Positions 30,684 to 33,595 of a DNA stretch of 33,595 nt are shown here, one piece after another. Location: assembly GCA_016284875.1 (NCBI GenBank), contig JAEEPS010000032.1, forward strand, positions 1 through 33,595. The letters are read 5' to 3'. Under the pieces are notes generated by a model. It was not told the origin of the DNA. It made no database searches and worked only from the letters and a program-made list of their open reading frames with translations. Position 1 is the first letter of the stretch, and the number at the start of each line of letters is the position of its first letter. The position numbers and the translations under genes were made by a program. The stretch comes from Salinivirgaceae bacterium (GTDB lineage: Bacteria > Bacteroidota > Bacteroidia > Bacteroidales > SZUA-534).

Positions 30684-31067
30684 TCATTTACGGTCGAGAG
30701 TGACGGTGAATGTTGAGTTACTCATCAATGAGTAATTGCTAACAACCGTATCTTTTGCCTGAAAATCAGAGCCATCAAGAGGATTGAAATCGAGTTTCAG
30801 TTTGGGGATTTCGTTATCGCTTGTAAGATGCCCTTTAATGAATGCCAGCCCCGACGGACCTGTGGTGTCGGCAAAGAATTTCTCGCCCCATCGGGCATGG
30901 CTTAGCACAACTTCAACATTCGGGATGCCATTGCCCTCGCTGTCAACAACTTGTATGGCAACATCGTAGCCATAGCCATAATCTTCCATTGTGCCGTAGC
31001 AAGCCTCAAAAGTGAACAGCACGGCCGAGAACGAGAAGCATTTCAGCAAATTATGAATCCATTTCAT
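30684..31067 (-). CDS. Radical-SAM-associated small lipoprotein (first copy)
   Basis: This 127-residue paralogue of the next gene starts MKWIHNLLKCFSFSAVLFTF and has the putative lipidation cysteine in EACYGTMEDYGYGYD. It is followed by a carboxypeptidase-regulatory-like beta domain (AIQVVDSEGNGIPNVEVVL, GLAFIKGH, GSDFQAKDT). The first 30 residues are nearly identical to the second copy, whereas the domain is moderately diverged. The lipobox is atypical (F-E-A-C). The start at 31067 is chosen by alignment to the paralogue; an in-frame ATG at 31076 is the alternative. A TATCTTTG -7 box lies 26 bp upstream, making this the first gene of a three-gene operon that ends with the radical SAM enzyme. 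Confidence 0.8.
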   Translation of the reverse strand: MKWIHNLLKCFSFSAVLFTFEACYGTMEDYGYGYDVAIQVVDSEGNGIPNVEVVLSHARWGEKFFADTTGPSGLAFIKGHLTSDNEIPKLKLDFNPLDGSDFQAKDTVVSNYSLMSNSTFTVTLDRK

Positions 31068-31092
31068 AGCGGTCATTCTTGAATAAGACTTA

Positions 31093-31100
31093 CAAAGATA
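31093..31100 (-). promoter_or_regulatory. -7 box for the lipoprotein/radical SAM operon
   Basis: On the minus strand this reads TATCTTTG, an exact TAnnTTTG match, 26 bp upstream of ATG 31067. A TTTG lies 23 bp further upstream as a possible, slightly distant -33 element. Confidence 0.55.
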
Positions 31101-31202
31101 AACCGAAACCTAATTGGTTATATCAAAAATCCACTTCCACCGCTACGGTTTGTAACTTTTTTCCTTACATTAGCATTTGTGTATCAATTAAAACGGACGG
31201 TT

Positions 31203-32399
31203 ATGAGAATTTCATCAACAAACAACAACGGAGCAGTCACACTTTACCTCGAAGGCCGATTCGACACCATGGCAACAGCGGAGGCTTCAAAAGAGATTGA
31301 ACAGCAATTGAAGACGTGTGCGCCCGTCAAATCGCTGGTGTGCGACGCATCGAAACTGGAGTACATCTCAAGTTCGGGCTTGCGGGTTTTTCTGTCGCTG
31401 GCAAAGCAATATAAAGATTTCCGCGTAATTGAAGCATCGTCCGATGTCTATCAAGTATTTGAAATGACGGGCTTTACAAAGATAATGAACGTTGAGAAGG
31501 CAATGCGGCGCTTCAGTGTCGATGGCTGCCAGGTGATTGGTCGCGGCGGTGTGGGCGTGGTCTATCGCATTGATGATGATACGATTATCAAAGTTTTCCG
31601 CGAGGGCACGACTATCGACGAGGTGCAGACCGAAATCACAATGGCCAAAGAGTCGTTCGTTTTGGGAATGCCAACCGCCATCTCGTTCGACATCGTGCGT
31701 GTGGGCAGTCAGTATGGGCTTGTGTATGAATTGCTTAAGGCCGACACGCTGACCGCCTGCCTGAAGCGTGAGCCGCAGTGCGTCGATGAGTATGCAAGGC
31801 TCTACGCCAGTCTGTTCCGCCACTTGCACGAAATCAAGGTGCCAAAAGGCGGCAACATCCCGTCGAGCATCGAGCGCGAGGAGGAGGCCGTCCGCATCAT
31901 CAGCCGCTATTTCGACGCGCCATCAACCGACCTTATGATGCGCATTGTTCAGGCAATCCCGCAGGGCGACCGACTTCTGCACTGCGACCTTCAGACCAAA
32001 AACGCGATGCTGCAGAACGGCGAACTGATGCTGATAGATATGGGCGAGGTTGGCTACGGGCATCCGATTATCGATTTGGGACATTCCTATTCGGCAATGG
32101 TGTCGCTCGTGGGCGATTACGAGCAGATTATCGGGCTGCCGCAACAGTTGGCTAACGATATATGGTTGAGGATGATACAATATTATTTCGAAGGTCAGAG
32201 CGCCGATTTTATCAAGCACCGCACCGAGCAGATTGCGGTGGTGGGTTGTCTGCGCAACTTCACGTGGCTCTCGTTGAGCAACTCGTTCCCCGACGAGGTG
32301 ATTCGCCACTGTCAGGAGATATTTGCCGAGCGCGTCACCAAGCGCAAAGACTATATTCTCTCGGTTTGCGACACCTTTAAGGATTGGACGTTGGAATGA
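31203..32399 (+). CDS. STAS-domain/aminoglycoside-kinase-like fusion
   Basis: This 398-residue protein has two domains. The STAS domain (residues 1 to about 105) reads VTLYLEGRFDTMATAEAS and LEYISSSGLRVFLSLAKQY; the serine cluster near 53-55 holds the phosphorylatable site of anti-sigma antagonists. The rest is a kinase-like phosphotransferase (TIGR02172-like in my recollection): a glycine loop GRGGVGVVYRIDD, lysine in TIIKVF, the catalytic loop LLHCDLQTKNAML (near 259) and metal-binding LIDMGEVGYGHPIIDLGH (near 276). The start 31203 is where the STAS strand begins; 31179 adds eight residues of no family character. It is followed after 143 bp by a dCache sensor protein, suggesting a partner-switching signalling pair. 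Confidence 0.88.
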   Translation: MRISSTNNNGAVTLYLEGRFDTMATAEASKEIEQQLKTCAPVKSLVCDASKLEYISSSGLRVFLSLAKQYKDFRVIEASSDVYQVFEMTGFTKIMNVEKAMRRFSVDGCQVIGRGGVGVVYRIDDDTIIKVFREGTTIDEVQTEITMAKESFVLGMPTAISFDIVRVGSQYGLVYELLKADTLTACLKREPQCVDEYARLYASLFRHLHEIKVPKGGNIPSSIEREEEAVRIISRYFDAPSTDLMMRIVQAIPQGDRLLHCDLQTKNAMLQNGELMLIDMGEVGYGHPIIDLGHSYSAMVSLVGDYEQIIGLPQQLANDIWLRMIQYYFEGQSADFIKHRTEQIAVVGCLRNFTWLSLSNSFPDEVIRHCQEIFAERVTKRKDYILSVCDTFKDWTLE

Positions 32400-32509
32400 A
32401 ATACCAAGGCGAGCCGCTTCGCATAGATTAATAACAACTTGATATATAGGTTTTTGTTTCTAGCCAAACGAATCCAAATCGATCCTAAAAAGTTTCGGTT
32501 TAGTTTGGG

Positions 32510-32517
32510 TAAGTTTG
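32510..32517 (+). promoter_or_regulatory. -7 box for the dCache sensor gene
   Basis: TAAGTTTG is an exact TAnnTTTG match, 25 bp upstream of ATG 32543. Overlapping AGTTTGGGTAAGTTTGG sequence offers a second, weaker register. Confidence 0.5.
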
Positions 32518-32542
32518 GTTAGATATTAATTTAGGATATAGA

Positions 32543-33595
32543 ATGAGCACAAGATTCAGAGAATGGCGCAAGTCGCTGAAAACCAAATCAACACTAGCCA
32601 TAATAATCACGGCCGCAGTGCTGATTGAGACCACGTCGGTGGTTCAGTACAAATTTGCCAGCGATGGAATCCGCGAGGAGGTGCAGCAGCGCGCCGAGAG
32701 CGAGTTGAAAGTTCGTAACCTGAAGATTAAGAACGTGATGAGCGCCGTTGAGGTGGCGGTGCAGAATATGGAGTGGATTGTTGAGTTGTGTCTCAATCAG
32801 CCCGACTCGATGTACGCTGTAACTCGTAAAATGCTAACTTGTAACGATATAATTGTTGGTAGCGCCGTGGCCTTCGAGCCGAACTACTATCCTAAAAAAG
32901 GCCGCCAATTTTCGCCATACTCTTACAAAACCGAAGACGGCACTATCCGCAGCAAGCAACTCGGCACCGACGATTATGAGTATCACGATATGGAGTGGTA
33001 CGCCGTGCCAATGCGCAACAACCGTCCGCATTGGAGCGAGCCTTACTACGACGAGGGCGGCGGCGAGATGATGATGTCGACCTACTCAATGCCCATTCAC
33101 GATGCCGAGGGCCGCACCGTTGGCATTTTCACCGCCGATGTGTCACTCGACTGGCTGGGCGAAGTTATCAACGCCAACCGAATCTATCCGTCGTCGGTGA
33201 ATATGATGATTTCGCGCACTGGCCAGATGATGGCCTGCCCCGTTGAGAGCCTTGTGATGCGCACCAACATTATCGACCTGTCGGCAGGAATCAAAGACAC
33301 TTCGGTCAAGAGCCTGAACCGCGATATGATGGCGGGCGGAAGCGGCTGTGCCACCGTCACCGACGACAACGGCGACCTGAACTACGTCTATTACGCCCCC
33401 GTCGATAACGGCACGGGATGGTCGATGGCCGTCATTTGTCGCGACCGCGAGATATACAATGGTCTTCGCCAAATTGCCTTCAACCTGTTTGTGATGATGA
33501 TTATCGGCCTGATTCTTCTGGGCTTCATAATAGCGCGCACCATTCGCAGCCTTAACCGTCTGCAGGAGGTGAACGCCGAAAAAGAGCGCATTGGC
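32543..33595 (+). CDS. dCache-type membrane sensor, N-terminal part (likely SpoIIE phosphatase)
   Basis: This open frame of 351 residues runs off the window end. TM1 is about residues 18-36 (TLAIIITAAVLIETTSVVQ). A periplasmic double-Cache sensor follows (VEVAVQNMEWIVEL, SAVAFEPNYYPKKGRQFSPY, MEWYAVPMRNNRPHWSEPYY, STYSMPIHDAEGRTVGIFTADVSL, VYYAPVDNGTGWSMAVICRD). TM2 is about 320-339 (LFVMMIIGLILLGFIIARTI). The last visible residues, NRLQEVNAEKERIG, are how the linker to a SpoIIE-type PP2C domain usually begins in Bacteroidota proteins (EKERIxSELxIAxxIQ). The output domain lies outside the window, so phosphatase identity is inferred. Its neighbour, the STAS-kinase, would be the expected partner. 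Confidence 0.82.
   Translation, partial: MSTRFREWRKSLKTKSTLAIIITAAVLIETTSVVQYKFASDGIREEVQQRAESELKVRNLKIKNVMSAVEVAVQNMEWIVELCLNQPDSMYAVTRKMLTCNDIIVGSAVAFEPNYYPKKGRQFSPYSYKTEDGTIRSKQLGTDDYEYHDMEWYAVPMRNNRPHWSEPYYDEGGGEMMMSTYSMPIHDAEGRTVGIFTADVSLDWLGEVINANRIYPSSVNMMISRTGQMMACPVESLVMRTNIIDLSAGIKDTSVKSLNRDMMAGGSGCATVTDDNGDLNYVYYAPVDNGTGWSMAVICRDREIYNGLRQIAFNLFVMMIIGLILLGFIIARTIRSLNRLQEVNAEKERIG

Noticed and set aside
32819..32834. GTAACTCGTAAAATGC resembling the ACTCGTAA element
   Set aside because: It lies inside the dCache coding frame (VTRKML codons), lacks GTAATA and the spaced -7 box, and is best explained as chance.

Overview
The window reads as a chromosomal segment of a Bacteroidales (phylum Bacteroidota) bacterium. 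The evidence is repeated promoter -7 boxes of the Bacteroidota form TAnnTTTG, weak or absent Shine-Dalgarno sequences, a type IX secretion plug protein, an LL-diaminopimelate aminotransferase, and a radical-SAM/lipoprotein pair of a kind known from Bacteroidota. Core genes are GC-rich at third codon positions, while two stretches (about 4150-6050 and 14300-16700) are visibly AT-richer and look accessory. No tRNA, rRNA, CRISPR array or intact transposase was seen.

Layout. 1-2620: the end of an unknown gene, a secreted PQQ-like beta-propeller, and a convergent type IX secretion plug protein. 2621-6113: dapL with an elaborate upstream region, then an AT-rich insert holding a frameshifted ATPase remnant and an orphan secreted protein. 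The insert is bracketed by the dapL 3' end and a second, synonymously diverged copy of that 3' end. 6114-7700: a DUF234-type ATPase with paired 38-bp repeats over its promoter. 7749-12245: carA-carB. 12343-14174: a four-helix-bundle protein, a coiled-coil protein and a membrane protein. 14224-16376: a compact leftward four-gene operon (lipoprotein, membrane protein, UDG-like protein, small protein) next to a roughly 190-bp foldback sequence. 16869-20254: purF and pyrG. 20384-24284: a TPR-LuxR regulator convergent with a TPR-SpoIIE phosphatase. 24438-28407: a LeuA-like protein that has lost its metal-binding motif, followed by a TIM-barrel/acyl-CoA ligase fusion. 28509-29171: an NTF2-like membrane protein. 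29194-31100: two tandem lipoproteins plus a radical SAM/SPASM enzyme. 31203-33595: a STAS-kinase fusion followed by a dCache sensor that continues past the window end.

How the genes fit together. CarAB, PurF and PyrG are glutamine-dependent entry or branch enzymes of pyrimidine, arginine and purine synthesis. DapL makes LL-diaminopimelate for lysine and peptidoglycan. The main regulatory observation is that dapL, carA and purF share the same ungapped promoter block of about 106 bp: GTAATA and ACTCGTAA boxes lie exactly 65 bp upstream of a GA(T/A)TTTTG -7 box in all three, which points to a shared biosynthetic regulon.

The other candidates for undescribed biology are the degenerate LeuA/TIM-barrel/AMP-ligase operon, the STAS-kinase plus dCache signalling pair, the tandem-lipoprotein radical SAM locus, and the dapL 3'-end duplication that marks an integration event. 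All functions are read by eye from motifs; no database search was run.
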